Assembly (NCBI GenBank): GCA_964519585.1 | Contig: CAZFIO010000060.1 | Location: 1 to 12,011 of the forward strand | DNA length: 12,011 nucleotides | From: CAZFIO01 sp964519585 | Lineage (GTDB): Bacteria; Bacillota; Clostridia; Tissierellales; Tissierellaceae | Direction of reading: 5' to 3' | In this document: positions 1 through 6,663 of the stretch, piece after piece | Layout: every line of letters begins with the position of its first letter | Position numbering within the stretch: the first letter of the stretch is position 1 | Translations under genes and position numbers: made by a program | The notes under the pieces: generated by a model | Databases searched by the model: none | Seen by the model: the letters and a program-made list of their open reading frames with translations, nothing else | Told to the model about the DNA's origin: nothing

Positions 1-1022
1 TTGTTTTTGCAGTTGTAATGATTACCTATGTAGCCATAGGAGGATTCAATGCAGTTTGTTGGACTGATGTTTTTCAAGGAGTCTCTATGGTAATAGGAAG
101 CCTACTAGCTGGTCTAACAGTCCTTTACCTTAGTAGGGGCATAAGACCCATATGGCAAGGTATGAAGTTGGCCAATTCCCTGGACCCTAACTTTTACTTG
201 ACAGCTTTCAACCGTCCTGGAAATATCCTATTAGGAATTACAATCTTCCTGGGGGATGGGATTATGAATTGGATTGGACAACCTACCCTTATGACCAAAT
301 ATATGTCAGCAGACAGCTATAAAAGCCTGAGGACTGCAAGAAACTTCTCCTTAGCCTTCCAAATGATTTTATTTGGTGGAGTGTTTCTTTCCACCATCTA
401 TATGAAGACACAATTTATAAATCCTGACTCCCTGCCCTTAACCGGAGATACAGAGACTGTATTTATACAATTTTTTATGACCATGATGAACCCCTTCTGG
501 AGTGGTATAGTCTTGGGGGGAATAATAGCAGCCATAATGTCTACTGCAGATTCACTTATTATGCTAAGCTCCTCCACCATTGTAAACGACCTTTACTATA
601 TTAAAAAACCAAAATCGAGTTCAAAAGAATTAATACTTATTAGTAGAATTACTACATTTTTTCTTGGTATAATAGTAATATTTATAGCCCTTGTAACCCA
701 ATCAGTACTAACAACTGCCTGGATAGGCTGGTCAATACTGGGGATAGCAGGAGTCCCCATAGTAGTAGGACTATATTGGGAAAGGGCTACACTTAAAGGT
801 GCTATTTGGCCACAAATCTTAGGTTCTGCCAGCCTCCTACTTTGGGTAGCTTTAGATCTTACCACAAGATACAATATATTTTATGCTTTTGCTGCTGGGG
901 CTGTGTCCTATGCCACTATTATCACAGTAAGTCTTCTTAGCCAGCCTCCATCAGAATATATTAGGCAAGAAATAAGAGAATTAAAGAAAGGATTTGAATA
1001 CAAAGGTCATATAGAAATGTAA
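1..1022 (+). CDS. Sodium:solute symporter (SSS/PutP-like), C-terminal part
   Basis: Inner-membrane Na+-coupled uptake transporter; the substrate cannot be read from the sequence. The reading frame is open from base 3 to the window edge, so the N-terminus lies outside and the Met at base 18 is internal, inside a transmembrane helix. The visible part, about 339 residues, has roughly eight to nine hydrophobic segments. PutP-like landmarks, counted from the Met at 18, are the GGFNAVCWTDVFQG loop and helix (8-21), NWIGQP (84-89) and the Na+-site helix with MSTADS (174-179), whose Ser-Thr pair matches the Na2 ligands of the family. The C-terminus is a short charged cytoplasmic tail. The gene ends in TAA and is followed by a palindrome and a strong terminator, so it is a separate transcript from the next operon. 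Confident on family, not on substrate (proline, pantothenate or another solute). Confidence 0.9.
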   Translation, partial: VFAVVMITYVAIGGFNAVCWTDVFQGVSMVIGSLLAGLTVLYLSRGIRPIWQGMKLANSLDPNFYLTAFNRPGNILLGITIFLGDGIMNWIGQPTLMTKYMSADSYKSLRTARNFSLAFQMILFGGVFLSTIYMKTQFINPDSLPLTGDTETVFIQFFMTMMNPFWSGIVLGGIIAAIMSTADSLIMLSSSTIVNDLYYIKKPKSSSKELILISRITTFFLGIIVIFIALVTQSVLTTAWIGWSILGIAGVPIVVGLYWERATLKGAIWPQILGSASLLLWVALDLTTRYNIFYAFAAGAVSYATIITVSLLSQPPSEYIRQEIRELKKGFEYKGHIEM

Positions 1023-1040
1023 TTCTATGCAAAGGATTTC

Positions 1041-1070
1041 ATGGTTTACGCAAAGTTTTGCGTAAACCGT
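1041..1070. repeat. Near-perfect palindrome downstream of the symporter gene
   Basis: Arms GGTTTACGCAAA (1043-1054) and TTTGCGTAAACC (1057-1068) are exact reverse complements around 2 nt. Outer pairs at 1041-1042 and 1069-1070 extend it with one wobble. No U-tract follows, so it is not a classical terminator. It could act as an mRNA 3' hairpin in front of the true terminator or as a protein-binding palindrome. Confidence 0.6.
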
Positions 1071-1091
1071 CAATTATATAGTAAATATCCT

Positions 1092-1133
1092 AAAAAAGAT
1101 TGTATAAGTGAAAAAGCTTATACAATCTTTTTT
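1092..1133 (+). terminator. Rho-independent terminator after the symporter gene
   Basis: A perfect 17-bp stem pairs AAAAAAGATTGTATAAG (1092-1108) with its reverse complement (1117-1133) around an 8-nt loop. The 3' arm ends in a run of six T. The A-tract on the 5' side mirrors this, so it could work in both directions. Confidence 0.9.
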
Positions 1134-1261
1134 GTCCCTGTAACGCAATAAAGGCATGGTCTAGAAGATAGGACAAAAAGAAAATTCAATCAATTTATAA
1201 CATTCTGTAAACTCTGGCATGGTACTTGCAAATATAAGATGATGAGTGAGAAAATAGAAGA

Positions 1262-1277
1262 AGGAGGGTTTGATTTG
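1262..1277 (+). promoter_or_regulatory. Shine-Dalgarno that fixes a TTG start
   Basis: AGGAGGG (1262-1268) stands 6 nt before TTG at 1275-1277. The in-frame ATG codons upstream (1239, 1242) have no such site, and homology to the nitrilase fold begins just after the TTG. Confidence 0.8.
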
Positions 1278-2078
1278 GCAAAAGAGAGAAAATTAAGGGT
1301 GGCTGTGGCCCAACCTGAAGTTATGCAGGGTGATGTAAAAGCAAATTTAGACAAGGCAAAGATCATGATTAAAGAAGCAGCAGAAAACAAGGCAGATATT
1401 ATTTGCTTTCCGGAATTATACTATCAAGGCTATCATCTTGAAGCAGAAGAACTTCAATTGCTGGCAGAGACCCAGGATGGGGAAATGGTTCAGGCCCTAT
1501 CAAAACTAGCTAGGGAAAACAAAATTTATGTAATTGTAGGCTATGCAGAGGCAGTAGAAATACCAGGCAGGATGTATAACTCTGCAATATTTATTTCTGA
1601 CCAAGGCGAAGTAATTGGAAATATGAGGAAGGTAAATGCCTGGGGGCAAGAAAAGCTTAAGTTTAGGGAAGGAAACGATTTCCCTGTGTATGATACCCCT
1701 ATAGGGAAAATTGGACTTATGATTTGTTATGATGTAGAAATGCCTGAGCCAGCCAGAATACTAGCTTTAAAAGGAGCAGAACTAGTATTTGTACCAGTGG
1801 TATGGAGCAATCCTGCAGAGGATAGATGGCATATATTTGTACCAGCAAATGCACTTTTTAATGTATATTTTATGGCAGGTTCAAATACCTGTGGACATGA
1901 AACCTGTGGCTCTTCAATGATAGTTCATCCATCAGGTAGAATACTAGCAGAGGCAGGTAAGAGTGAGGAAATTATTTATTCGGATATTGATTTAGAAGAT
2001 GTGGTAAAAGAAAGAGCAAGATTGCCCTACTTAAATGATTTTAAAGAAGAATTTTTTTCCATGGATGCAGTTAAATAA
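1275..2078 (+). CDS. Carbon-nitrogen hydrolase (nitrilase superfamily amidase)
   Basis: Cytoplasmic enzyme that cleaves a non-peptide C-N bond through a Cys thioester, as in omega-amidases, N-carbamoyl amidohydrolases and aliphatic amidases. The protein is 267 residues from the TTG start, the usual size for a single nitrilase domain. The Glu-Lys-Cys triad is visible: E47 in FPELYYQGY, K119 in MRKVNAW and C151 in GLMICYDVEMPE. No signal peptide is present. The start is set by AGGAGGG 6 nt upstream. It lies 25 bp before an AGCS amino acid symporter gene with a strong Shine-Dalgarno, so the two are probably one operon. This suggests an amide or N-substituted amino acid is imported and hydrolysed, or a product exchanged. 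That is inference from context; the exact substrate class cannot be assigned by eye. Confidence 0.9.
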   Translation: MAKERKLRVAVAQPEVMQGDVKANLDKAKIMIKEAAENKADIICFPELYYQGYHLEAEELQLLAETQDGEMVQALSKLARENKIYVIVGYAEAVEIPGRMYNSAIFISDQGEVIGNMRKVNAWGQEKLKFREGNDFPVYDTPIGKIGLMICYDVEMPEPARILALKGAELVFVPVVWSNPAEDRWHIFVPANALFNVYFMAGSNTCGHETCGSSMIVHPSGRILAEAGKSEEIIYSDIDLEDVVKERARLPYLNDFKEEFFSMDAVK

Positions 2079-2103
2079 AATAAGAATATAGGGAGGTTTA
2101 ATA

Positions 2104-3489
2104 ATGGACGCTATTAACAAGATGGCAGTAGATATAGGATCATGGTTATGGGGGCCGCCAATGCTTGTAATTCTAGTAGGTGGGGGCTTATGGATGACAT
2201 TTGCATTAGACTTTGTACAATTTAGGCATTTTAGATTTATTATGAGAGAAACATTGGGGAAATTACTTAAGCCAGATGAAGGTGGAGAAGGTACAGTTTC
2301 AGCCTTACAGGCCACAACCTCAGCCCTGGCAAATACTGTAGGAGCATCAAATATTATAGGGGTCCCAGTAGCTATAGCCCTAGGGGGACCAGGTGCAGTT
2401 TTTTGGATGTGGTTAAGTGGGCTAACAGGACTTGCTATTAAGTGGTCGGAGATTGCCCTAGGTGTAGCATATAGGGAATTAGACCCTGCTGACAATACTT
2501 TTGTAGGAGGGCCTGCCCATTACTTATCTAAGGGATTGAAGAAAACAAAATGGCTAGGCGGAATATTTGCCTTTTTCCTAATGGTAGAGATAGCACCATC
2601 TGTAGGTTCTCAAGTTGTGGCTGCAGCAGAAAATGCAGCTGTGGTAGGTGTACCCCATATAGTAACTGGTGTTGTAATAGTAATTCTTGCTGGCCTAGTT
2701 CTATTTGGTGGTATCAGGAGAATTGGTAAGGTTACAGAAAAAATGATTCCAGGTATGGTAGTTTTATATATTAGTATAGCTTGGATTGTAATATTATTAA
2801 ATATTGCAAATGTACCAAAAGTTATAGCACTTATATTTAAATCAGCATTTTCACCTATAGCAGCAACAGGTGGTTTTGTAGGAGCAGGATTTGCAGCAGC
2901 AGCACGTTGGGGTATAGCTAGAAGTGTTTACTCTAATGAGGCAGGAATGGGGCAGGCAGCCATAGCTCACTCAGCAGCTATTACAGACCACCCAGGAAGA
3001 CAGGGAATGTGGGCCATGTTTGAAGTTGTAGTAGATACCTTTATAGTATGTACCACCACTGCATTTTTAGTACTATCTACAGGTGTGTGGACTGCCCTAG
3101 GACCAGACCTAGCATCAACCATGCCAGCAGTAGCAATAGGTAATGTTATAGGACAAACATTTGCAGAATACTTTATTGCTATAAGTATGTTACTCTTTGT
3201 TTTCTCTACCGTAATTGGAAACGCCTTCTATGGGGAGCAGATGGCAAGATACTTATTTGGTTATAAGTTTTCTAAGGTTATGTTAGTTGTTTATTTAGCA
3301 GTTGGAATTATCGCTTCCACCAGTGATCTTCGAACAGTTTATAACTACCTAGATATATTACTAGCCTTTGTAGTAATACCAAATGTTATCGGTGTGGTAC
3401 TTATGACTAAGAAGTGTCAGGAAATTAAGAAAGACTTCTTTGATAATCCTAAATATGTACCACAAAAGAAAGTGAAAGAAACTCATTAA
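2104..3489 (+). CDS. Alanine/glycine:cation symporter family protein (AGCS)
   Basis: Inner-membrane Na+ or H+ symporter for small neutral amino acids, typically alanine or glycine, using the LeuT fold. At 461 residues it is full length for the family. Landmarks are a first helix at about 18-36, the unwound-helix region NTVGASNIIGVPVAIALGG (77-95), GGPGAVFWMW (94-103), GGPAHYLSKGL (135-145), the hallmark ARSVYSNEAGMGQAAIAHS (272-290) and TDHPGRQGMWAMFEV (294-308). Family members usually have Thr-Gly-Asn where this one has Ala-Ser-Asn (81-83). The ATG is preceded by GGGAGG (2091-2096) with 7-nt spacing. It sits 25 bp after the hydrolase gene and is followed by a terminator, closing a two-gene operon. 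Family assignment is firm; the transported amino acid is not proven. Confidence 0.95.
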   Translation: MDAINKMAVDIGSWLWGPPMLVILVGGGLWMTFALDFVQFRHFRFIMRETLGKLLKPDEGGEGTVSALQATTSALANTVGASNIIGVPVAIALGGPGAVFWMWLSGLTGLAIKWSEIALGVAYRELDPADNTFVGGPAHYLSKGLKKTKWLGGIFAFFLMVEIAPSVGSQVVAAAENAAVVGVPHIVTGVVIVILAGLVLFGGIRRIGKVTEKMIPGMVVLYISIAWIVILLNIANVPKVIALIFKSAFSPIAATGGFVGAGFAAAARWGIARSVYSNEAGMGQAAIAHSAAITDHPGRQGMWAMFEVVVDTFIVCTTTAFLVLSTGVWTALGPDLASTMPAVAIGNVIGQTFAEYFIAISMLLFVFSTVIGNAFYGEQMARYLFGYKFSKVMLVVYLAVGIIASTSDLRTVYNYLDILLAFVVIPNVIGVVLMTKKCQEIKKDFFDNPKYVPQKKVKETH

Positions 3490-3517
3490 ATATAGATATT
3501 ACACCCTCAACATTTAG

Positions 3518-3547
3518 AAAGGAGCCCTAGGGCTCTTTTCTTCTTTT
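3518..3547 (+). terminator. Rho-independent terminator after the AGCS gene
   Basis: AAAGGAGCCC (3518-3527) pairs with GGGCTCTTTT (3530-3539), with one G-T wobble, and is followed by a T-rich run to 3547. The 2-nt centre opens to a small loop in RNA. Confidence 0.8.
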
Positions 3548-3584
3548 TAGGTAACTAAAGACCTAGGCTAAAAGAATTGCCTTC

Positions 3585-3613
3585 TTGTATAGAAGCTCCA
3601 TTTTTGGTATAAT
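3585..3613 (+). promoter_or_regulatory. Putative sigma-A promoter for the first lipoprotein gene
   Basis: A perfect -10 TATAAT (3608-3613) has a weak -35 TTGTAT (3585-3590) at 17-bp spacing. It lies between the AGCS terminator and the lipoprotein start, with a leader of about 70 nt. Confidence 0.5.
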
Positions 3614-3692
3614 TTATCTTGGTCATATATATATTTGGCTCTTAGGACAAAATACATAGATAAACAAGAAAACCTACTTAGGAGAGGGAAAG

Positions 3693-4262
3693 ATGAAAAA
3701 GATAGTTGCCATACTTATAGTTTTACTTATTAGCCTTAGCCTTGTATCCTGCAAGTCAAATCCTACAAACAATCCTGACCATCCAGAAGACCTACCACCT
3801 AGGGATGATGTGGTAGATATAGATGAAGCCCTGGAGGTCCATAGCAAACTTGAGAAACTTTTTTCATCCTCATGGGTTTGGGATATATCAAAGGTATATG
3901 AACCTTCTCATGAGTTTGGTGTCCTAAATTTTTCAAGGGATGGTAGTCTTCTTTATGAAATCGGCAACCCAGATGGGTCTATCTATACATGCTATAAGGG
4001 AAAATTTGAACTATCAATCGAGGAAAATAAACTTGAAAAGCCAGCCATAATCTACCTAGACCTATATTTGGATTCCACCCTTAGCAAGGAGGAAATCCCA
4101 GAAGAAATTCATGCCAGATATTATGCAGATATTTCAGGAAATCTTCTAGAATTATGGAATGCCAGTGGAGAACCTCTTTATATGAATGAAGAAGAAAACT
4201 TCATCATTACCTATTATGAATTTTGGTTAAAGGATAGTCCAATTAATAAAAAACAAAAGTAA
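3693..4262 (+). CDS. Putative lipoprotein of unknown function (189 aa)
   Basis: Predicted membrane-anchored, extracytoplasmic lipoprotein. A short basic start (MKK) leads into a hydrophobic segment ending in the lipobox LVSC, with C20 as the lipidated residue. A Pro/Asp-rich linker follows to about residue 40. The mature domain holds scattered aromatic and beta-prone stretches: a SSSWVWDISKVY segment near 58-69, FSRDGSLLYEIG near 79-90 and YKGKFELSI near 99-107. This layout (a Trp, then alternating strands with DGS and YKG turns) resembles small lipocalin-like beta-barrel domains, but that is a guess from pattern. AGGAGAGG lies about 8 nt before the ATG. It appears monocistronic, with its own promoter and terminator. 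No specific function can be named. Confidence 0.75.
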   Translation: MKKIVAILIVLLISLSLVSCKSNPTNNPDHPEDLPPRDDVVDIDEALEVHSKLEKLFSSSWVWDISKVYEPSHEFGVLNFSRDGSLLYEIGNPDGSIYTCYKGKFELSIEENKLEKPAIIYLDLYLDSTLSKEEIPEEIHARYYADISGNLLELWNASGEPLYMNEEENFIITYYEFWLKDSPINKKQK

Positions 4263-4268
4263 CTCAAA

Positions 4269-4288
4269 AAAGCACCCTTCGGAGCTTT
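4269..4288 (+). repeat. Small imperfect hairpin after the first lipoprotein gene
   Basis: AAAGC (4269-4273) and GCTTT (4284-4288) pair, with CC/GG inside and an A-A mismatch. No U-tract follows, so at best it is a decayed terminator in front of the stronger one downstream. Confidence 0.4.
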
Positions 4289-4339
4289 CACATAGGGATT
4301 GAATAAAAACTTAGTGACAGCTTCAAGCGGAGCAAAGGA

Positions 4340-4383
4340 AAACCACACTGGAGAATAAAATCTTTAGTGTGGTTTATTTTTTA
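4340..4383 (+). terminator. Rho-independent terminator
   Basis: AAACCACACT (4340-4349) pairs exactly with AGTGTGGTTT (4366-4375) around a 16-nt loop, followed by ATTTTTT. It separates the first lipoprotein transcript from the AbiE operon. Confidence 0.8.
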
Positions 4384-4388
4384 ATTTA

Positions 4389-4412
4389 ACACAAGGGGAC
4401 GGGTAACTGTGT
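4389..4412. repeat. Diverged REP-like hairpin with GGGGACGG core
   Basis: ACACA (4389-4393) pairs with TGTGT (4408-4412) around a loop that starts with the same GGGGACGG core (4395-4402) as the REP copies near the transposase. The stem sequence differs from theirs but is still paired, so the fold is kept while the arms changed. It lies about 30 bp upstream of the AbiE promoter. Confidence 0.5.
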
Positions 4413-4439
4413 GAAAATTATTATAATTACCCCTACATC

Positions 4440-4468
4440 TTGACGATTGTGCTATAAATGGATATAAT
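4440..4468 (+). promoter_or_regulatory. Sigma-A promoter of the AbiE operon
   Basis: TTGACG (4440-4445) and TATAAT (4463-4468) are separated by exactly 17 bp, the best promoter in the window. Transcription should begin near 4475. The whole promoter is enclosed by an imperfect inverted repeat (arms 4440-4454 and 4471-4485), a layout suited to autorepression by AbiEi. Confidence 0.8.
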
Positions 4469-4486
4469 AGTAGCATGAATGTCAAG
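4440..4486 (+). repeat. Left copy of the repeat bracketing the AbiE module
   Basis: Aligns without gaps to 5932-5978 at 35 of 47 positions. Inside it, left arm TTGACGATTGTGCTA and right arm TAGCATGAATGTCAA are imperfect inverted repeats (11 of 15 positions). The -35 lies in the left arm and the -10 between the arms, so it is a likely operator for the antitoxin. Confidence 0.65.
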
Positions 4487-4489
4487 AAT

Positions 4490-4502
4490 GGGTGAGACGA
4501 TG
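4490..4502 (+). promoter_or_regulatory. Shine-Dalgarno supporting the ATG at 4500
   Basis: GGGTGAG (4490-4496) precedes ATG at 4500. The earlier in-frame ATG at 4479 has no such site and lies only about 4 nt after the expected transcription start. Confidence 0.5.
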
Positions 4503-5093
4503 ACCGGAAGGAATAAATTAAAAGGAATTATTGAAAAACATGATGGCATTATTACTACAAGTTTAGTTGAAGAAAATAATATTCATCGTGAGTATTTAGG
4601 TGAATTAGTTAAAGAGGGGCAACTAGAACGGGTAGGGTATGGAATTTATATCACACCGGATGTTTGGGAGGATCAGCTTTTATTTCATCAGCTAAGAAGG
4701 TCTAAAATGATTTATTCCCATGAAACAGCACTATACCTCCATGATTTGACAGACAGAGACCCAGTAAAATACGTTGTAACAGTGCCCCAGGGCTACAATG
4801 CCACTAGATTGAAAAAAGATGGTTTAATTGTCCATACCATCAAAAAAGAATGGTTTGAGCTAGGTAGATGCAATAAAAAGACTACCTTTGGCAATGAAGT
4901 AAGGACCTATAATATGGAAAGAACTATCTGTGATATTTTGCGAGATAGAAATAATCAGGACCCGACAATTGTGAATGATGCCCTTAAAAGGTATGTTAGG
5001 AAAAAAGAAAAGAATTTAAATAAATTAATGAAATATGCTAAGGTATTAAGGATTGAGTCAGTTCTTCGAACCTATTTGGAGGTCCTCCTATGA
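4500..5093 (+). CDS. abiEi: AbiEi family antitoxin (type IV toxin-antitoxin)
   Basis: Cytoplasmic antitoxin and transcriptional autorepressor of an AbiE system, known in other bacteria to protect against phage by abortive infection. At 197 residues from the chosen ATG it fits the family. The N-terminus (about 5-50) is a winged helix-turn-helix: an IIEKHDGIITTSLVEE helix-turn, then LVKEGQLERVGYGIYI forming the recognition helix and wing. The C-terminal domain carries the family's YSHETALYLHDLTDR and YNMERTICDILRDR segments, followed by a Lys/Arg-rich helical tail. Its stop overlaps the toxin ATG by 4 bp (ATGA), so the two are translationally coupled. The promoter just upstream lies inside an inverted repeat, consistent with negative autoregulation. 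In type IV systems the antitoxin counters the toxin's effect without a stable complex. The alternative start at 4479 adds 7 residues. Confidence 0.9.
   Translation: MTGRNKLKGIIEKHDGIITTSLVEENNIHREYLGELVKEGQLERVGYGIYITPDVWEDQLLFHQLRRSKMIYSHETALYLHDLTDRDPVKYVVTVPQGYNATRLKKDGLIVHTIKKEWFELGRCNKKTTFGNEVRTYNMERTICDILRDRNNQDPTIVNDALKRYVRKKEKNLNKLMKYAKVLRIESVLRTYLEVLL
5078..5092 (+). promoter_or_regulatory. Palindromic Shine-Dalgarno of the toxin gene
   Basis: GGAGG (5078-5082) is followed after one T by its own reverse complement CCTCC (5084-5088), just before ATG at 5090. The spacing is ideal for translation. A partial GGA/TCC hairpin could weaken initiation unless ribosomes arrive from the antitoxin. 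Confidence 0.55.
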
Positions 5094-5935
5094 AAACATC
5101 TACCCAATTAAAAGCCCTAATTAGAAATCTTTCAAAGGAAAAAGGCGTTAATGCAGAAATCCTTTTAAGGAACTTTATGCTGGAACGATTACTTGAAAGA
5201 ATTTCATTATCAAAATATAGGCATCAGTTTGTCTTAAAAGGCGGTATGCTAATTGCAACAATTGTTGGGATAGACGCTCGTTCTACCATGGATATGGATG
5301 CTACCATCAGAGGACAGGTTTTGAGTCTTGAAAATCTAGAAGGGATTTTTAATGAAATCTTATCTATACAAATAGATGATGGTGTTCTTATGAAGTTATC
5401 TAAGATAGAGAATATACGAGATGATGCTGAATATCCAGGATTAAGAGTTTCCATTGAATCATTATTTGATAGGACTAGACAGATGATGAAGGTAGATATA
5501 ACTACTGGAGATAAAATAACTCCTAGGGCTATTGAGTATAAATTTAAATTGCTACTAGAAGATAGAGCAATTTCAGTATTGGCTTATAATTTAGAAACAG
5601 TATTTGCAGAAAAACTTGAAACAATTTTATCAAGGGGAACGACAACTACTAGGATGCGTGATTACTATGATATTTATATTCTCATGGAATTACATGGCTC
5701 TGAGCTTAATGAATACTTATTAAAAGAAGCATTCATAAAGACATCTCAGTATAGGGGAAGTTTTGACCAAATAAAAAAGAACAGTTTCGATTATATTCAA
5801 GCGATAGAGTCATCGAGAATCCTATTAAATTTATGGGAAAGATATCGGTCTAATAATGATTATGCCTCGGATATAAGTTGGGCAAATGCAGTTGATAGCA
5901 TGAAAAAAGCATTTAATAAAATCAACTTAAATTGA
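5090..5935 (+). CDS. abiEii: AbiEii/AbiGii family nucleotidyltransferase toxin
   Basis: Cytoplasmic toxin with a DNA-polymerase-beta-like nucleotidyltransferase fold; relatives transfer nucleotides from NTP to RNA targets and stop growth. The protein is 281 residues, normal for the family. All four family motifs are visible: KGGMLIA (50-56) with the metal-binding pair D68 and D70 in TMDMD; KVDITTGD (134-141) with D136; ETVFAEKLETILSR (169-182) with the conserved K175; and RMRDYYDIYIL (188-198). None is disrupted, so it looks active. It overlaps the antitoxin stop by 4 bp and has GGAGG 7 nt upstream. Its TGA stop sits within the second copy of the repeat that also spans the operon's promoter. 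The C-terminal 80 residues are helical and less conserved. Confidence 0.92.
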   Translation: MKTSTQLKALIRNLSKEKGVNAEILLRNFMLERLLERISLSKYRHQFVLKGGMLIATIVGIDARSTMDMDATIRGQVLSLENLEGIFNEILSIQIDDGVLMKLSKIENIRDDAEYPGLRVSIESLFDRTRQMMKVDITTGDKITPRAIEYKFKLLLEDRAISVLAYNLETVFAEKLETILSRGTTTTRMRDYYDIYILMELHGSELNEYLLKEAFIKTSQYRGSFDQIKKNSFDYIQAIESSRILLNLWERYRSNNDYASDISWANAVDSMKKAFNKINLN

Positions 5936-5978
5936 CAATCGTACCATTATTGAATACAAAGGTAGCAGGAATGTCAAA
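5932..5978 (+). repeat. Right copy of the repeat bracketing the AbiE module
   Basis: Begins at the toxin stop codon and matches 4440-4486 at 35 of 47 positions, most strongly at the ends (TTGAC and GTAGCA, then GAATGTCAA). It has the same internal inverted arms (11 of 15). The -10 region is changed (GAATACAAAG), so it is unlikely to be a promoter. Confidence 0.65.
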
Positions 5979-6009
5979 ATAAAACCATCAAAACCAAAAA
6001 TCACAACCA

Positions 6010-6042
6010 AAGCCGGGTAGTCCAAAAGACCGCCCGGTTTTT
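6010..6042 (+). terminator. Rho-independent terminator of the AbiE operon
   Basis: CCGGG (6013-6017) pairs with CCCGG (6033-6037). An inner GTC/GAC helix (6020-6022 with 6028-6030) closes a loop, and TTTTT follows at 6038-6042. Confidence 0.8.
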
Positions 6043-6110
6043 CTATTGCTAATCTGTAGTATAAAGACATAGTCTGGTGTTTTTTTGTATCCTTCTAGTT
6101 CATTTGTACC

Positions 6111-6139
6111 ATGTCATTTAATATCTAGTTGGTTATAAT
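6111..6139 (+). promoter_or_regulatory. Putative sigma-A promoter for the second lipoprotein gene
   Basis: TATAAT (6134-6139) has ATGTCA (6111-6116), 4 of 6 to the -35 consensus, at 17-bp spacing. The leader to the ATG would be about 100 nt. Confidence 0.45.
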
Positions 6140-6245
6140 AAGATATAGTAAAAGATATTTTCTTACTTGAAAAGCAATTTTAAAAGAGGGGTGCCTGTGT
6201 TGTTATGTGGTTAAAAAAGACTTATTGGGGGAAAGGTGATTTGAT

Positions 6246-6662
6246 ATGAGTAAAATTGAACTATTGAAAGGCTTTATTTTGGTTATGGTCTTGGTATTAG
6301 CGAAGATTTTGGTGGTTGGTTGTAGCAGAAGTGGCAACTCAGATGCTGGTACGGGTCCTATTGTAGGCATAGTCAGTAAAAGTAAATCATCAGTATTCTG
6401 CCGGGCGGAGTTAGAGGATATCTATGAAGGGCTCAAGACTGAATTTGAAAACACGACTATGAGTGAAATGACCTATGAAGAAGTAAGTGATACTTATTTC
6501 GATGGTGTAGAAGGTGAACATGAAGTAATGGGGCCTAATACGGATGCCTATCACTGGTATTCTAATGATGATGAGTGGGCTTCCTTGAGCGTTTTCTTTG
6601 ATGATTTTGGTGATGGGGTCAGAATCGGTAGCGGAGTTAGCGGCAAATTCCCTGAAAGTTAA
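6246..6662 (+). CDS. Putative small lipoprotein (138 aa)
   Basis: Predicted membrane-anchored lipoprotein. A hydrophobic segment (8-25) ends in lipobox VVGC with C26 as the lipid site; a Lys at 20 in the hydrophobic core is unusual. A Ser/Gly-rich linker follows. From about 50 the sequence resembles the small BLIP/SmpA-type lipoprotein fold: MTYEEVSDTYFDGVEGE (75-91), an AYHWYSNDDEW strand pair (101-111) and SLSVFFDDFGDGVRIG (113-128), the usual order of helix, Trp strand and final strand with a polar turn. This is a pattern guess; the role is unknown. AAGGTGAT lies 5 nt before the ATG. The TAA stop directly abuts a REP array, and no other terminator is visible, so the REP hairpin may serve as the transcript's 3' structure. 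Confidence 0.7.
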   Translation: MSKIELLKGFILVMVLVLAKILVVGCSRSGNSDAGTGPIVGIVSKSKSSVFCRAELEDIYEGLKTEFENTTMSEMTYEEVSDTYFDGVEGEHEVMGPNTDAYHWYSNDDEWASLSVFFDDFGDGVRIGSGVSGKFPES

Positions 6663-6663
6663 A

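Larger units (their letters stand above)
5936..6245. other. Gene-free stretch of 310 bases
   Basis: Holds the right AbiE repeat, a terminator (6010-6042), a promoter (6111-6139) and the leader of the next lipoprotein gene. I see no coding frame or RNA gene in it on either strand. The 6043-6110 part has no structure I can support. Confidence 0.6.

Noticed and set aside
18..20. ATG at 18 as the true start of the symporter gene
   Set aside because: The frame is open to the window edge and residues before it continue the same membrane helix; an SSS protein needs several more N-terminal helices.
1196..1238. Promoter for the hydrolase operon (TATAAC at 1196 or TATAAG at 1233)
   Set aside because: Neither has a recognisable -35 at suitable spacing, so I did not annotate it, though a promoter must lie in 1134-1270.
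1239..1241. ATG at 1239 as the start of the hydrolase
   Set aside because: No Shine-Dalgarno in front, and the extra 12 residues do not fit the nitrilase fold; TTG at 1275 has an ideal site.
2031..2495. Minus-strand open frame of 154 codons
   Set aside because: It is antisense to the conserved hydrolase and AGCS genes, has no family signal, and its composition reflects the opposite strand. The other minus-strand frames are rejected for the same reason.
4479..4481. ATG at 4479 as the AbiEi start
   Set aside because: It is nearly at the predicted transcription start and has no ribosome site, while ATG 4500 has GGGTGAG. It cannot be excluded without mapping.
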